Assembly: GCA_023664955.1 (NCBI GenBank)
Contig: JAMPEV010000001.1
Span: 949,729-994,560, forward strand
Reading direction: 5' to 3'
Source: Duncaniella sp.
GTDB lineage: Bacteria > Bacteroidota > Bacteroidia > Bacteroidales > Muribaculaceae
DNA: 44,832 nucleotides
Shown: positions 9,493 to 18,841 of the stretch, piece after piece
How the letters are laid out: each line of letters starts with the position of its first letter
Numbering within the stretch: the first letter of the stretch is position 1
Notes under the pieces: model-generated
Seen by the model: only the letters and a program-made list of their open reading frames with translations
Databases searched by the model: none
What the model was told of the DNA's origin: nothing
Program-made: the position numbers and the translations under genes

Positions 9493-12400
9493 ATGTCATT
9501 TCAATCATTTTTGACAAAAATATTCGGCAACAAGTCGACACGCGACCTCAAGGAAATCGAACCAATAGTTAGAGAAATCGAGGCTTTGGAGCCAGAAATG
9601 AAAGGTCTTACCATCGACCAGCTGCGTGAGCGCATCGACAATGTCCGCGCTGACATAAAGCAGGCTATTTCGGAGGCCGAACAGGAAAACGCACGTCTGA
9701 AAGTGGAAGTGGAAGAGCTTCCCTTCGACGAACGCCAGCCTATTTGGGACAAAATCGACCAAAATGAGAAAACAATTCTCGACACCATCGAGGACAAGCT
9801 CAACGAGCACCTCCCTATCGTGTTCGCAACCGTCCGTGAGACAGCGGCTCGTTTCGCAGCCAATGAGACCATCGTTGTAAAAGCAACTGATCTCGACCGC
9901 GAACTTGCCGCCCAAGGTAAGGACTTCGTGACAATCGAGGGAGACAACGCCATTTGGAAAAATCATTGGATAGCCGGCGGTAACGAAATAACATGGGACA
10001 TGGTGCACTACCGCGTGCAGCTCATCGGCGGTATAGTGCTTCATCAAGGCAAAATCGCAGAAATGGCCACCGGTGAAGGAAAAACCCTCGTGGCAACCCT
10101 ACCGGTCTTCCTCCGCTCTCTCTCAGGACGCGGCGTGCATGTAGTGACCGTCAACGATTACCTCTCGAAACGTGACTCCGAGTGGATGGGTCCTCTGTAC
10201 ATGTTCCACGGTTCGACTGTGGATTGCATCGACAAACATCAACCCAACACCGCCCAGCGCCGTGCCGCATACAATTGCGACATCACATTCGGTACTAACA
10301 ACGAATTTGGCTTCGACTATCTCCGCGACAACATGGCAATGTCGCCCGGCGATATGGTGCAGCGCAAACACTACTATGCTATCGTCGACGAGGTTGACTC
10401 TGTGCTAATTGACGATGCCCGTACCCCGCTCATCATCTCCGGGCCCGTACCAAAGGGTGATGACCAGCTATTTAACGAGTACAAAGGTAATGTGCAGCGA
10501 GTTGTTGAGGCCCAGCGCCGGCTCGTGACCAAGATTCTCGCCGAGGCTAAGACAAAAATCGCATCCGAGGATAAGGAAACTCGCAAAGAAGGAGCCCTCC
10601 TCCTCTTCCGCGCTTTCAAGGGATTACCAAAGAACGGAGCCCTCATCAAATTCCTCTCACAGGAGGGCATGAAGAACCTCATGCTCGAAACTGAGGCATA
10701 TTATCTTCAGGACAATCAACGTGAAATGCCCACCGTCACTGACCCGCTCTACTTCGTCATTGACGAGAAAAACCGCAGTGTGGAACTTACCGACAAAGGT
10801 ATCGACGAACTTACCGACAGCAGCCAGGACTCCCAGTTCTTCGTGCTTCCCGACATTGCCGCCCTACTCTCTGAAACAGAAACTATCGCTGACTCTGTGG
10901 CTCGCCAGCAGCGCAAGGACGAGCTTATGCAGGACTACGCTATCAAGGCCGAGCGCGTCCACACTGTAACCCAACTTCTTAAAGCATACACACTGTTCGA
11001 AAAGGATGTTGAATATGTGATTGACGATGGGAAAATCAAGATTGTGGATGAGCAGACAGGCCGTATAATGGAAGGTCGCCGCTATAGTGACGGTCTGCAC
11101 CAGGCTATCGAAGCCAAGGAAGGTGTCAAAGTTGAGGCCGCGACTCAAACATTTGCCACAATCACCCTTCAGAACTACTTCCGTATGTATCATAAGCTTG
11201 CAGGTATGACCGGTACGGCTGAGACTGAAGCGGGTGAGTTCTGGGACATCTATAAACTCGATGTCGTCACTATCCCTACCAACAAACCGATAGCACGCAT
11301 CGACATGAACGACCGCGTATATAAGACAAAGAAGGAGAAATATGCGGCAGTCATAGAAGAGATTCAAAGTCTCGTGGCACAAGGTCGCCCGGTACTCGTG
11401 GGTACAACATCGGTTGAAATTTCCGAACTTCTCAGCCGTATGCTCACCATGCGCCATATTCCCCACAATGTTCTCAACGCCAAGCTCCACCAGAAAGAAG
11501 CTGAGATCGTGGCCCACGCCGGTAAGCAAGGCATGGTTACCATCGCAACCAATATGGCTGGTCGTGGTACCGACATCAAGCTCACCCCGGAGGTTAAGGA
11601 GGCCGGCGGTCTTGCCATCATCGGCACCGAACGTCACGAGTCACGCCGCGTCGACCGACAGCTCCGCGGTCGTTCAGGACGTCAGGGCGACCCGGGCTCA
11701 TCAGTGTTCTACGTATCGTTTGAGGACCAGTTGATGCGTCTTTTTGCCACTGACCGTGTAATGAAGATGCTCGACACTCTCGGTCTCGAAGAAGGCGAGC
11801 GTATTGAGAGCAAGATGGTTACAAACGCCATCGGAAATGCCCAGAAGCGCGTGGAGGAGAACAATTTCGGCATCCGTAAACGTCTTCTCGAGTATGACGA
11901 TGTGATGAACAAGCAACGTACCTATATTTACAATCGCCGTCACCATGCATTGCTCGGCGAACGCATAGGCATTGATATCGCCAACATGATGTGGGATGTA
12001 ATCGAGAATCTCGTCAACAATTATAGCACCCCGGCTGATTATCAGGACCTCACCATGGAATTGTTCAGAGTACTCACCATAGAGACTCCGTTCACCGAGG
12101 ATGAATACCGCAACATGGCCAAGGAGGATGCAATCGAAAAGATTCACGCGGCTGCCCAGGAAGCATTTGACCGTAAGAGCCAGAACATCATCGACGTTGC
12201 ACAGCCTGTGATAGTTGACTGCGTGGAAAATCGCGGTTTCAAGGGCCGTATTTCAGTCCCCATGACCGAGGGCAAGCGTTTCTTCAACCTTGTGGTTAAT
12301 ATTGAGGAAGCCTACCGCACCGGTTGCAAATCAATCGTTAAAGAATGGCATAAGGCTGTGCTTCTCGTGACTATCGACGAACTTTGGAAAGAGCACCTTC

Positions 12401-12867
12401 GCGAGCTCGACCAATTGCGTCAGAGCGTGCAGAATGCATCATATGAGCAGAAAGACCCGTTAGTGATTTACAAAGTCGAATCATTCCACCTCTTTGAGAA
12501 TATGCTAAATAATCTCAATGTGAAAGCGATGTCAGCACTCATGCGCGGACACATCTTCGTGCAGCAAGCCCCCGCTCAGTCTGAGCAACCACACCAGGCC
12601 GAGGCTGCTCAACCGCAGCAAGCCCCGGCACCCAAACCGCAGCCCAAGGTGGAACGCGCAATGCCTGAGCGCGCCAACGACTATTCTAAGTATCGAACAT
12701 CACGTGAGAATCTTCCCGGCGAGAATGCCCAGCGTGCGGCCGCACAAGGCGCAAGCCGTCCGGCAGCGCCTCAGCCTGTAAAAGCGGGCCCTCGCATCGG
12801 ACGCAATGACCCATGCCCCTGTGGATCCGGCAAAAAGTACAAAAATTGCCACGGCCGCGGTCTTTAA
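9493..12867 (+). CDS. secA: Preprotein translocase ATPase SecA
   Basis: A 1124-residue motor that pushes unfolded preproteins through SecYEG at the inner membrane. The Walker A motif is GEGKT at 194-198 and the DEVD box is at 299-302, followed by [13 protein letters not shown]. The preprotein-binding domain contains inserted segments that account for the length typical of Bacteroidetes. The second helicase domain carries [15 protein letters not shown] and [14 protein letters not shown]. After the helical scaffold comes a Gln/Pro/Ala-rich linker (about 1035-1100) and the C-terminal zinc finger [13 protein letters not shown] (1108-1120), which binds SecB or ribosomes in other species. It closes the envelope cluster and faces the convergent pectinesterase across a shared terminator. 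Large open frames on its opposite strand (for example 10864-11637) are codon-bias shadows. Confidence 0.99.
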   Translation: MSFQSFLTKIFGNKSTRDLKEIEPIVREIEALEPEMKGLTIDQLRERIDNVRADIKQAISEAEQENARLKVEVEELPFDERQPIWDKIDQNEKTILDTIEDKLNEHLPIVFATVRETAARFAANETIVVKATDLDRELAAQGKDFVTIEGDNAIWKNHWIAGGNEITWDMVHYRVQLIGGIVLHQGKIAEMATGEGKTLVATLPVFLRSLSGRGVHVVTVNDYLSKRDSEWMGPLYMFHGSTVDCIDKHQPNTAQRRAAYNCDITFGTNNEFGFDYLRDNMAMSPGDMVQRKHYYAIVDEVDSVLIDDARTPLIISGPVPKGDDQLFNEYKGNVQRVVEAQRRLVTKILAEAKTKIASEDKETRKEGALLLFRAFKGLPKNGALIKFLSQEGMKNLMLETEAYYLQDNQREMPTVTDPLYFVIDEKNRSVELTDKGIDELTDSSQDSQFFVLPDIAALLSETETIADSVARQQRKDELMQDYAIKAERVHTVTQLLKAYTLFEKDVEYVIDDGKIKIVDEQTGRIMEGRRYSDGLHQAIEAKEGVKVEAATQTFATITLQNYFRMYHKLAGMTGTAETEAGEFWDIYKLDVVTIPTNKPIARIDMNDRVYKTKKEKYAAVIEEIQSLVAQGRPVLVGTTSVEISELLSRMLTMRHIPHNVLNAKLHQKEAEIVAHAGKQGMVTIATNMAGRGTDIKLTPEVKEAGGLAIIGTERHESRRVDRQLRGRSGRQGDPGSSVFYVSFEDQLMRLFATDRVMKMLDTLGLEEGERIESKMVTNAIGNAQKRVEENNFGIRKRLLEYDDVMNKQRTYIYNRRHHALLGERIGIDIANMMWDVIENLVNNYSTPADYQDLTMELFRVLTIETPFTEDEYRNMAKEDAIEKIHAAAQEAFDRKSQNIIDVAQPVIVDCVENRGFKGRISVPMTEGKRFFNLVVNIEEAYRTGCKSIVKEWHKAVLLVTIDELWKEHLRELDQLRQSVQNASYEQKDPLVIYKVESFHLFENMLNNLNVKAMSALMRGHIFVQQAPAQSEQPHQAEAAQPQQAPAPKPQPKVERAMPERANDYSKYRTSRENLPGENAQRAAAQGASRPAAPQPVKAGPRIGRNDPCPCGSGKKYKNCHGRGL

Positions 12868-12953
12868 TCCGCCTCGCTTACTTTGCGATAATTAACGCTT
12901 GGTATACCTACATAAGTAAGTGAGCAGAATTATTAAGTACACCAAAATAACAA

Positions 12954-13004
12954 AATTCGCGCCTCGAATGTGCTACGTACATTTCGAGGCGCGAATTATT
13001 TTTA
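12954..13004. terminator. Bidirectional terminator between secA and pectinesterase
   Basis: A long inverted repeat: the left arm AATTCGCGCCTCGAATGT (12954-12971) pairs with ACATTTCGAGGCGCGAATT (12979-12997) with one bulged base and a seven-base loop. A T-rich run follows on the plus strand and A-rich sequence precedes it, so it can end transcripts from both convergent genes. Confidence 0.9.
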
Positions 13005-13050
13005 TCTTAAGGTCAATATAAAAGTTTATATGTGAGAAGGGCTCACGATA

Positions 13051-14583
13051 TCACTTCCTTGGATTCCATCCTTTCAGCACAAACGCCGGGTCGCGGTATG
13101 AGTTGATTAGGGCTGAGTCCTTCGGCATGGTGAGCTGGCGTGAGTATTCATGACGTTGGCTCACGTCCACAGGCTCGCCGGTTGTCATGTCACAGGTGTT
13201 GTATTCGAGCATCGTAGCTGATGGCATACCGATTGTCCCCCACCCTTCAGGAATAATATTTTTCACTTTGCAATCAATCAGCACAAACTCCGCATCCGGG
13301 TAAGTATGCCCCTTATTTGACCCGGTACGGCCGTAATTGGCCATCTTGCCATCCTCGGTAGAGAAACTGCATTCCACAAACACATCGCCATGGTTACCCT
13401 TGGTGTTACGTACCCATGAGAACGGCCCGCCGTCGTTGCGGAAATTGCAATGGTATGCGAAAAGTGAACCGCGGCCGAGAATTGTGTCACCACCGCCGTC
13501 AAGTTCGCAATCCTCCATATAGATAGTACCATTAGCTTGGAGAGCATCGCCTGAACCTATGATGTGCACCCGGTAGAGGGCAATACGATCGCCCATTAGA
13601 AGCAGTCCCTCAGCCTGGCCTCTAAGGTCGGTAGCAATGGTGATATCCTCAATCACAATGTCATTGCAATTGTCGAGCATGAAGGCAGCGCGACGAGAGG
13701 GGAATGTGCCGGGCCATTCGTTGGTCTTCACTGTCATGGGGTGAGGATTAAACACCTCGTTGTTGGCATAGTGTACTTTCGTCTTATCCATCCCTGCGCC
13801 TTTGATGGTGACGTTGCTCTTATTGCGGGCATACACAATTTCCTCATAGTCACCGGGTGCCACCATGATTACCACCGGCTTTTCGCTGAAGTCGGGCACG
13901 AAGTCGAGAGCTCCCTGCACGGTGTTGAAATCGGCATTGCCGTCAACGCTTACTGTGATGGTATCGCCGAGCAACGGTGCTTCTGCTTTTGTGGTAAATT
14001 CCCAATTGCCGGCTGCGGTTATGCCATGGAATGTGCTGTCGGGGAGCACGAGCACCCCCGGATCGATAGTGACACGATAGGTCTTGCCATACTCAAGAAT
14101 ATTATTATGCAGATAGATAGTAGCAACGCTGTCACGCACGATTATCGGATGGAAGTGGAATGCATCGGTGAACCCGCCTATGATATTGAGTTGATAGTCG
14201 GAAGGTGTGGGTTCGGCTGTTCCTGAAGGTGTGCCGGGCTTTGTATCTTTGTTGGTGGGCATCGAGGTGCGCGAATAATCGTATGGCACTTTTGTGTAGT
14301 CACAATCCGGTCCGTATGTGCGCGACTCTGTAGGTCCCGCAGGAATACTCATGTCAAGACTATCGACCAACTCTCCGGTCTGCACATCGTAGACACGTAT
14401 CATGCCACTATCACCTAAAGTGGGTGCGGCATTGAATGTTAGCACGAGATGGGCGTCGGGGTTTACATTTTCAGCTCCCTTGGCAGGAGACAACACAACG
14501 TTTTCGGGGCCAGGGGAACAACTTGCGAACGACAAAATCGACACAGCTATGCCGATATTAGCAAAAATACGATTTATTTTCAT
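13051..14583 (-). CDS. Pectin methylesterase lipoprotein (CE8)
   Basis: A 510-residue lipoprotein esterase expected to remove methyl esters from homogalacturonan. The lipobox ends SFASC with Cys22. Residues about 28-200 look like a bacterial Ig-like (Big_5) domain (LSPAKGAENVNPDAHLVLTF at 31-50). The CE8 right-handed beta-helix runs from about 205 to 505, with DFNTVQGALDFVP, GDYEE, the RGQAEG segment, the catalytic-type aspartates Asp346 (SGDAL) and Asp366 (GGGDTILG), and a YGRTG arginine (Arg419) where the family has GRPW. Activity is therefore plausible. No pectate lyase, GH28 or SusCD pair is adjacent, so it stands outside a classical PUL. A TAATTTTG box on the minus strand (14606-14613), 23 bp upstream, may be its promoter. 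Confidence 0.9.
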   Translation of the reverse strand: MKINRIFANIGIAVSILSFASCSPGPENVVLSPAKGAENVNPDAHLVLTFNAAPTLGDSGMIRVYDVQTGELVDSLDMSIPAGPTESRTYGPDCDYTKVPYDYSRTSMPTNKDTKPGTPSGTAEPTPSDYQLNIIGGFTDAFHFHPIIVRDSVATIYLHNNILEYGKTYRVTIDPGVLVLPDSTFHGITAAGNWEFTTKAEAPLLGDTITVSVDGNADFNTVQGALDFVPDFSEKPVVIMVAPGDYEEIVYARNKSNVTIKGAGMDKTKVHYANNEVFNPHPMTVKTNEWPGTFPSRRAAFMLDNCNDIVIEDITIATDLRGQAEGLLLMGDRIALYRVHIIGSGDALQANGTIYMEDCELDGGGDTILGRGSLFAYHCNFRNDGGPFSWVRNTKGNHGDVFVECSFSTEDGKMANYGRTGSNKGHTYPDAEFVLIDCKVKNIIPEGWGTIGMPSATMLEYNTCDMTTGEPVDVSQRHEYSRQLTMPKDSALINSYRDPAFVLKGWNPRK

Positions 14584-14605
14584 GGAATTAAATTTTATGT
14601 GGTTA

Positions 14606-14613
14606 CAAAATTA
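14606..14613 (-). promoter_or_regulatory. Possible -7 box for pectinesterase
   Basis: Read on the minus strand this is TAATTTTG, fitting TAnnTTTG, 23 bp upstream of the pectinesterase start. No TTG is seen at the expected -33 spacing, so the call is tentative. Confidence 0.35.
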
Positions 14614-14768
14614 ACACATTGGTAAATTTATTATATGGTTTGTTGAAAAATTTATGGATATTTTTTGTTAATAATATTTAAATGCGAATTTTCTCCAAAG
14701 AATTACAACATTTATTTGGTTATTTATATGTAACTTGCACCCGTAAACCAATCTATTAAAGGTACCCT

Positions 14769-14983
14769 ATGAAAAGGAAGACTTTTTAAACTGTGGAATA
14801 CTCTTGTTGATTTCAGCCTTTACATCTGCTTGTAGCCATGAAGAAGATGTTTTAAGCACATTTGAGGAGGATACAAACCAAGTTCAGCTTGACGGAATCA
14901 AGCAGGACATCATGATTAATGTCATGACCAACCGATATGGCGGTTTCAATGCGGGACCAACCATGTCACCATATCTATATTAG
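14769..14983 (+). pseudogene. Frameshifted small lipoprotein
   Basis: ATG at 14769 reads MKRKTF and then hits TAA. Shifting frame at the run of five T (about 14783-14787) opens a frame that reads NCGILLLISAFTSACSHEED and stays open to TAG at 14981-14983. That is a normal lipoprotein signal peptide with lipobox SAC, followed by about 46 acidic residues. The simplest reading is a one-base change in the homopolymer that breaks a roughly 70-residue lipoprotein, or an N-terminal fragment of a longer one. The family is not recognised. It lies 44 bp before the broken serpin on the same strand, so both may belong to one decaying operon. Confidence 0.55.
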
Positions 14984-15027
14984 TAAATTTAATCACACAA
15001 TAAATAATTCATACGACATTAATTATT

Positions 15028-16266
15028 ATGAAAATTATGACAAATACTTATTTTTCAGCTATAATCATTGCTATTATGTCAATGATTGTATTTTCATGCT
15101 CATCCGACGAGCCAGAGATAAAGGGCAGAACTGAACGTCAAGAAATTAATCTTGATGTGCAAAGCCGCTCCATCAGCGATAAAATATCCGACTTCCACAT
15201 TAAATTCACCTCAGATGCAGTTAAATATTTTGACAAGATTGGACCGTCAACGAATGTGATCGTATCACCACTCTCTGCTTCTATCGCATTAGGTATATTT
15301 GCAAATGGCGTTGACGATTTGACTGCTCAACAAATTTATACTTATCTTGGCACTTCCGATTTAGAGGCACTAAATAAATTGCATTCATCTCTGATGTCTG
15401 AATTACCTATTGCTGACGAAAAAGCAGAAATGACATTGGACAACTCGATTTGGTATAGTAAGAATTATAAGATTAACAATGCCTTCAAATCGATAGCTGA
15501 TATATATTAAAAGTCGGAAATACAATATGTTGATTTCTCGAATACTATTGAAGCCAAAAACAAATTAAACGACTGGATCGAGAGACATACGAACGGATTA
15601 ATTAGAAATTTCAATGAAACCATTAAACAGGAAACGATATTTGCAATCATTAACGCTATCTATTTTAAAGACGTTTGGGGAAGGGAGTATTTCACTTAGG
15701 ATAATGTTGAAACAAAAACATTCCATGGTTTAAATGGTGATACTCAAGTTGAATTCTTGGTGACTAACAAACAATATGAGTTTACTCGCAGGGGCGATTT
15801 TTTAGCTTTTAGATTGCCTTTTGGAAATGGAGCATTCAGCCTACTCATTGTTTGCCCAGAAGGAGGAGATCCGACCCAAACAATAACTCCTGAAGACGTA
15901 AACTCACTGATAAATAATTTTATGTCAAAAAAAGATACATTAATGATTCCTAAGTTTAATGTCACATCTAAATTTGAAATCACCGACATATTTAGCAACA
16001 GCGGAGTAGACCGTCTAAGCCAACCCACAATCAAGATGTTTGACGATGATGTAAGTGATTATTCAGTGAATGTCACACAAGGTTGTTCTTTCGGAATAGA
16101 TGAAGCTGGTGTAGAAGCTGCGGCAGCCACCGAAATCACCGGATGGTCTTCGGCAATGCCCGGAGCTGAACCAACTTTTAGAATGGTTGACCAACCCTTC
16201 TATTTCTTTATAACGGAGTATAGCACAGGAGCTTGCTTGCTGTCCGGCAGAATTGCCGATTTATAA
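15028..16266 (+). pseudogene. Serpin lipoprotein broken by two in-frame stop codons
   Basis: A full-length serpin (412 codons) lies in one uninterrupted frame apart from TAA at 15508-15510 and TAG at 15697-15699. The first part has a lipobox (FSC, Cys24), then NVIVSPLSASIALGIFANG. The middle has AIINAIYFKDVW between the two stops. The last part has the inhibitory hinge GVEAAAATEI, a reactive loop TGWSSAMPG and the closing PFYFFI strand. Serpins trap proteases by loop insertion, and the small alanine-rich hinge indicates an inhibitory member. Both stops are one base from CAA/CAG, GAA/GAG or AAA/AAG codons. There is no frameshift, so the damage is recent or the stops are tolerated. The composition is AT-rich, unlike the neighbours. 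An internal ATG at 15757 would yield only the C-terminal 169 residues, which could not fold alone. Confidence 0.85.
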
Positions 16267-16291
16267 TAAGTCACCTTTGACTAATTAAAAT

Positions 16292-16328
16292 AATGCTGTG
16301 CATGTCTCCAACGTGCACAGCATTTTTT
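16292..16328 (+). terminator. Terminator after the serpin
   Basis: The arms 16292-16305 and 16311-16324 form a 14-bp stem with one G-T pair around loop CTCCA, followed by a run of T to 16328. It ends the serpin transcript, and it shows that the upstream in-frame ATG at 16293 is not the GH31 start. Confidence 0.92.
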
Positions 16329-16349
16329 GCACCCAATCATCGCCAAGGA

Positions 16350-16380
16350 TTTGGAATTTATGATAAATTTTGTATTTTTG
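16350..16380 (+). promoter_or_regulatory. Consensus promoter of the GH31 gene
   Basis: TTTG at 16350-16353 and TATTTTTG at 16373-16380 are separated by 19 bp, a match to the Bacteroidetes -33/-7 promoter. It sits between the serpin terminator and the GH31 ATG at 16422, giving a leader of about 35 nt. Confidence 0.8.
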
Positions 16381-16421
16381 TGGAAATTTGTTACTTAATC
16401 CCGAAAACAACAGTCAACACC

Positions 16422-18749
16422 ATGAAAATAAAAATCCTAACCACATTTACCGCTATGCTGGTCGGGCTATCAACTGCCCTTTTCGCACACGGTCAATTGC
16501 ACACCAACGGCGGTGTGCAATATCTCCTCTCTCAGTCAAAAGACATGAGCCAGGACTTTTCTGACCTCAGCAACCACTATTTCTTTGCCGACAGTCTTGC
16601 CGATTTTAATCCCATAACCGGTGTTGGAACGGTGAAATGGGTGCGCCGCCAACTGATGCCGCGTCAGGCTTTCAATGCCAACACTTACTTGCATCAGCCT
16701 CTCACAGCACTCGACTTTCCAAATACCGCCTATGACAATGACCCGATGCTACAAATGAGCATCGACCCGGTCAATGACCGCACTCTGCGTATACGTATCT
16801 ACACTTCACCGATAATCCCCAAGGAACCGGATGATGACCCGATGCTTGCCGGGACGCCTGCCGTCAACCGCTCGGCATGGAAAACGACACAGACCGAGGA
16901 TGCCGTCATTTACACTTCAGCCAACGGTTCACTCGAGATACACCGTCACCCTTGGCGATTGGTACTCAAGGATGCCTCCGGCAAGGTGATGACCCAATCG
17001 AGAGTGTGGGGCGACAATGATTCCACACAGGTGAAGGTCGCGCCGTTCAGCTTCATAAAGCGCGGCTCTGACAATTCCCGTTCTATCAATCCGGTGTTCT
17101 CCCTTATGCCCGGTGAGCGTATTTACGGTTGCGGCGAAAGTGCCACTTCCCTCAACAAGGCTGGTCAAAAAGTAAACCTCTTCGTCACTGACCCACAGGG
17201 TCCTGAGACCCCCGACATGTATAAGCCGATTCCGTTCTTCCTCTCCAATAGGGGTTACGGCATGTTCATGCACACATCCGCACCGGTGACATGCGATTTC
17301 GGAGCAAGCTATGTGGGAACTACTAAATTATTCATGGCTGACGAGGTGATGGATATTTTCCTATTCCTTGGCGACCCCAAAGAGGTGCTTGGTGAATACA
17401 CTGCCCTCGTCGGCCGTCCCGAAATGCCCCCATTATGGTCGTTTGGCACGTGGATGAGCCGTATCACTTATTTTAGCGAGGCTGAGGGGCGTGACGTGGC
17501 CAATAAATTGCGTGAACACAAAATTCCGTCGGATGTGATTCACTTTGACACCGGTTGGTTTGGCGTGGACTGGCAATGTGATTATGAATTTGCCGCTGAC
17601 CGCTTTGACAATCCCGAAAAGATGCTTGCTGACTTAAAGGAGCAGGGATTCCACACTTGCCTATGGCAATTGCCATATTTCACACCTAAAAATCGATTCT
17701 TCCCCGAACTTGTGGAGAAAGGGCTGTATGTCCGCAACGGTCGCGGTGAGCTGCCCTACGAGGATGTGGTGCTCGATTTCACAAATCCTGCCACTGTGGC
17801 GTGGTATCAGGAGAAACTTGGCAAACTTATCACTCAGGGGGTGGGTGCTATAAAGGTTGACTTCGGCGAAGGTGCGCCCCTCGATGCGATTTACTCCAAT
17901 GGTCGCAGCGGTCTATACGAACATAATCTTTACCCGGTGCGCTACAACCGTGCGGTGGCTGAAATCACCAAGAAAATTCATGGTGAAAACATCATCTGGG
18001 CACGTTCGGCTTGGGCCGGGTCGCAGAGATATCCCCTCCATTGGGGCGGCGACGCTGCCACTACGAATGCCGGTTTCCTCGGCACTATCCGCGCCGGACT
18101 GTCATTGGGTCTAAGCGGCTTCTGCTTTTGGTCAAACGATATAGGCGGATTCGTAACCGACTCTCCCGAAAATCTTTATCGCCGCTGGCTTCCCTATGGA
18201 TTCCTCACTTCCCACAGTCGCGTTCACGGTGCTCCTCCCACCGAGCCGTGGCTTTATGGCAAGGAGTTTACTGACTATTTCCGCAAATGCGCTGAGATGA
18301 AGTATAAGTTGATGCCCTACGTATATGCCCAAGCCACAAAGTGTACTCAGACAGGTCTCCCTATGATGCGTGCTCTCCTCGTGGAGTTCCCCGATGATCC
18401 CGGGGCATGGATGGTTGACGACCAGTATATGTTTGGCGAGTCGATGCTCGTAGCCCCGATGCTCGAGGATGGTGAGTCCCGTGATGTTTATCTGCCCGGG
18501 AAGGATAAGTGGATTGACTATCAAACCGGCAAGATTTACACCCCCGGATGGAACCATATTGCCACCGCCGAGCTACCTATTGTGGTTCTTGTGAAGGATG
18601 GCACAGCCCTTCCCCATATCCCGGTGGCACAGTCCACTGACCAGCTCGATTGGAGCAAAGTGCATTGGAAGAAATATCTTGCTGACAAAAAGAAAGCTCT
18701 CGGCACCCTCTGCCTCCCCAGCGGATCCCACCAAGAAGTGGAGATATAA
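16422..18749 (+). CDS. GH31 alpha-glycosidase, alpha-xylosidase-like
   Basis: A 775-residue secreted enzyme for removing terminal alpha-linked glucose or xylose. A signal peptide (about 1-25, ending FAHGQ) precedes an N-terminal beta-sandwich (to about 315). The (beta/alpha)8 barrel contains the GH31 nucleophile Asp480 in IKVDFGE and the acid/base Asp544 in HWGGDAATT. FWSNDIGGF follows, as in the family. The KVDFGE context and the HWGGD spacing resemble E. coli YicI, an alpha-xylosidase, more than maltase-type members. Xyloglucan-derived or other plant oligosaccharides are therefore plausible, but the exact specificity is not proven. The ATG at 16422 is chosen because it starts the signal peptide and lies just after the promoter; the frame upstream runs through a terminator. 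It converges on the serine dehydratase. Confidence 0.92.
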   Translation: MKIKILTTFTAMLVGLSTALFAHGQLHTNGGVQYLLSQSKDMSQDFSDLSNHYFFADSLADFNPITGVGTVKWVRRQLMPRQAFNANTYLHQPLTALDFPNTAYDNDPMLQMSIDPVNDRTLRIRIYTSPIIPKEPDDDPMLAGTPAVNRSAWKTTQTEDAVIYTSANGSLEIHRHPWRLVLKDASGKVMTQSRVWGDNDSTQVKVAPFSFIKRGSDNSRSINPVFSLMPGERIYGCGESATSLNKAGQKVNLFVTDPQGPETPDMYKPIPFFLSNRGYGMFMHTSAPVTCDFGASYVGTTKLFMADEVMDIFLFLGDPKEVLGEYTALVGRPEMPPLWSFGTWMSRITYFSEAEGRDVANKLREHKIPSDVIHFDTGWFGVDWQCDYEFAADRFDNPEKMLADLKEQGFHTCLWQLPYFTPKNRFFPELVEKGLYVRNGRGELPYEDVVLDFTNPATVAWYQEKLGKLITQGVGAIKVDFGEGAPLDAIYSNGRSGLYEHNLYPVRYNRAVAEITKKIHGENIIWARSAWAGSQRYPLHWGGDAATTNAGFLGTIRAGLSLGLSGFCFWSNDIGGFVTDSPENLYRRWLPYGFLTSHSRVHGAPPTEPWLYGKEFTDYFRKCAEMKYKLMPYVYAQATKCTQTGLPMMRALLVEFPDDPGAWMVDDQYMFGESMLVAPMLEDGESRDVYLPGKDKWIDYQTGKIYTPGWNHIATAELPIVVLVKDGTALPHIPVAQSTDQLDWSKVHWKKYLADKKKALGTLCLPSGSHQEVEI

Positions 18750-18762
18750 ACATGTGGAGATT

Positions 18763-18805
18763 ACACAAAATGCCTTCCTTGCCAAACAGGGACAGCATTT
18801 TGTGT
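18763..18805. terminator. Terminator between GH31 and sdaA
   Basis: ACACAAAATGC (18763-18773) pairs perfectly with GCATTTTGTGT (18795-18805), an 11-bp stem with a 21-base apical region that can partly pair itself. It lies in the gap between two convergent genes and can serve both strands. Confidence 0.7.
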
Positions 18806-18841
18806 ATTGTGCAATTTGTAATTGATGCCTCTTGAGATTAA

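Larger units (their letters stand above)
14584..15027. other. AT-rich intergenic patch with a decayed lipoprotein
   Basis: This 444-bp stretch is markedly AT-rich. It holds the possible pectinesterase promoter at its left edge, the frameshifted small lipoprotein at 14769-14983, and about 44 bp of leader before the broken serpin. I see nothing else in 14620-14768. Confidence 0.5.

Noticed and set aside
10864-11637. A 257-codon open frame on the strand opposite secA
   Set aside because: It lies wholly within secA, lacks any family signature, and such frames are expected from the codon bias of secA.
15757-16266. An independent 169-residue gene
   Set aside because: It is in the same frame as the upstream serpin and encodes only its C-terminal part; it is the tail of the broken serpin.
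16293-16421. A 43-residue N-terminal extension of the GH31 gene
   Set aside because: It begins inside the serpin terminator and crosses the promoter; the signal peptide begins at the ATG at 16422.
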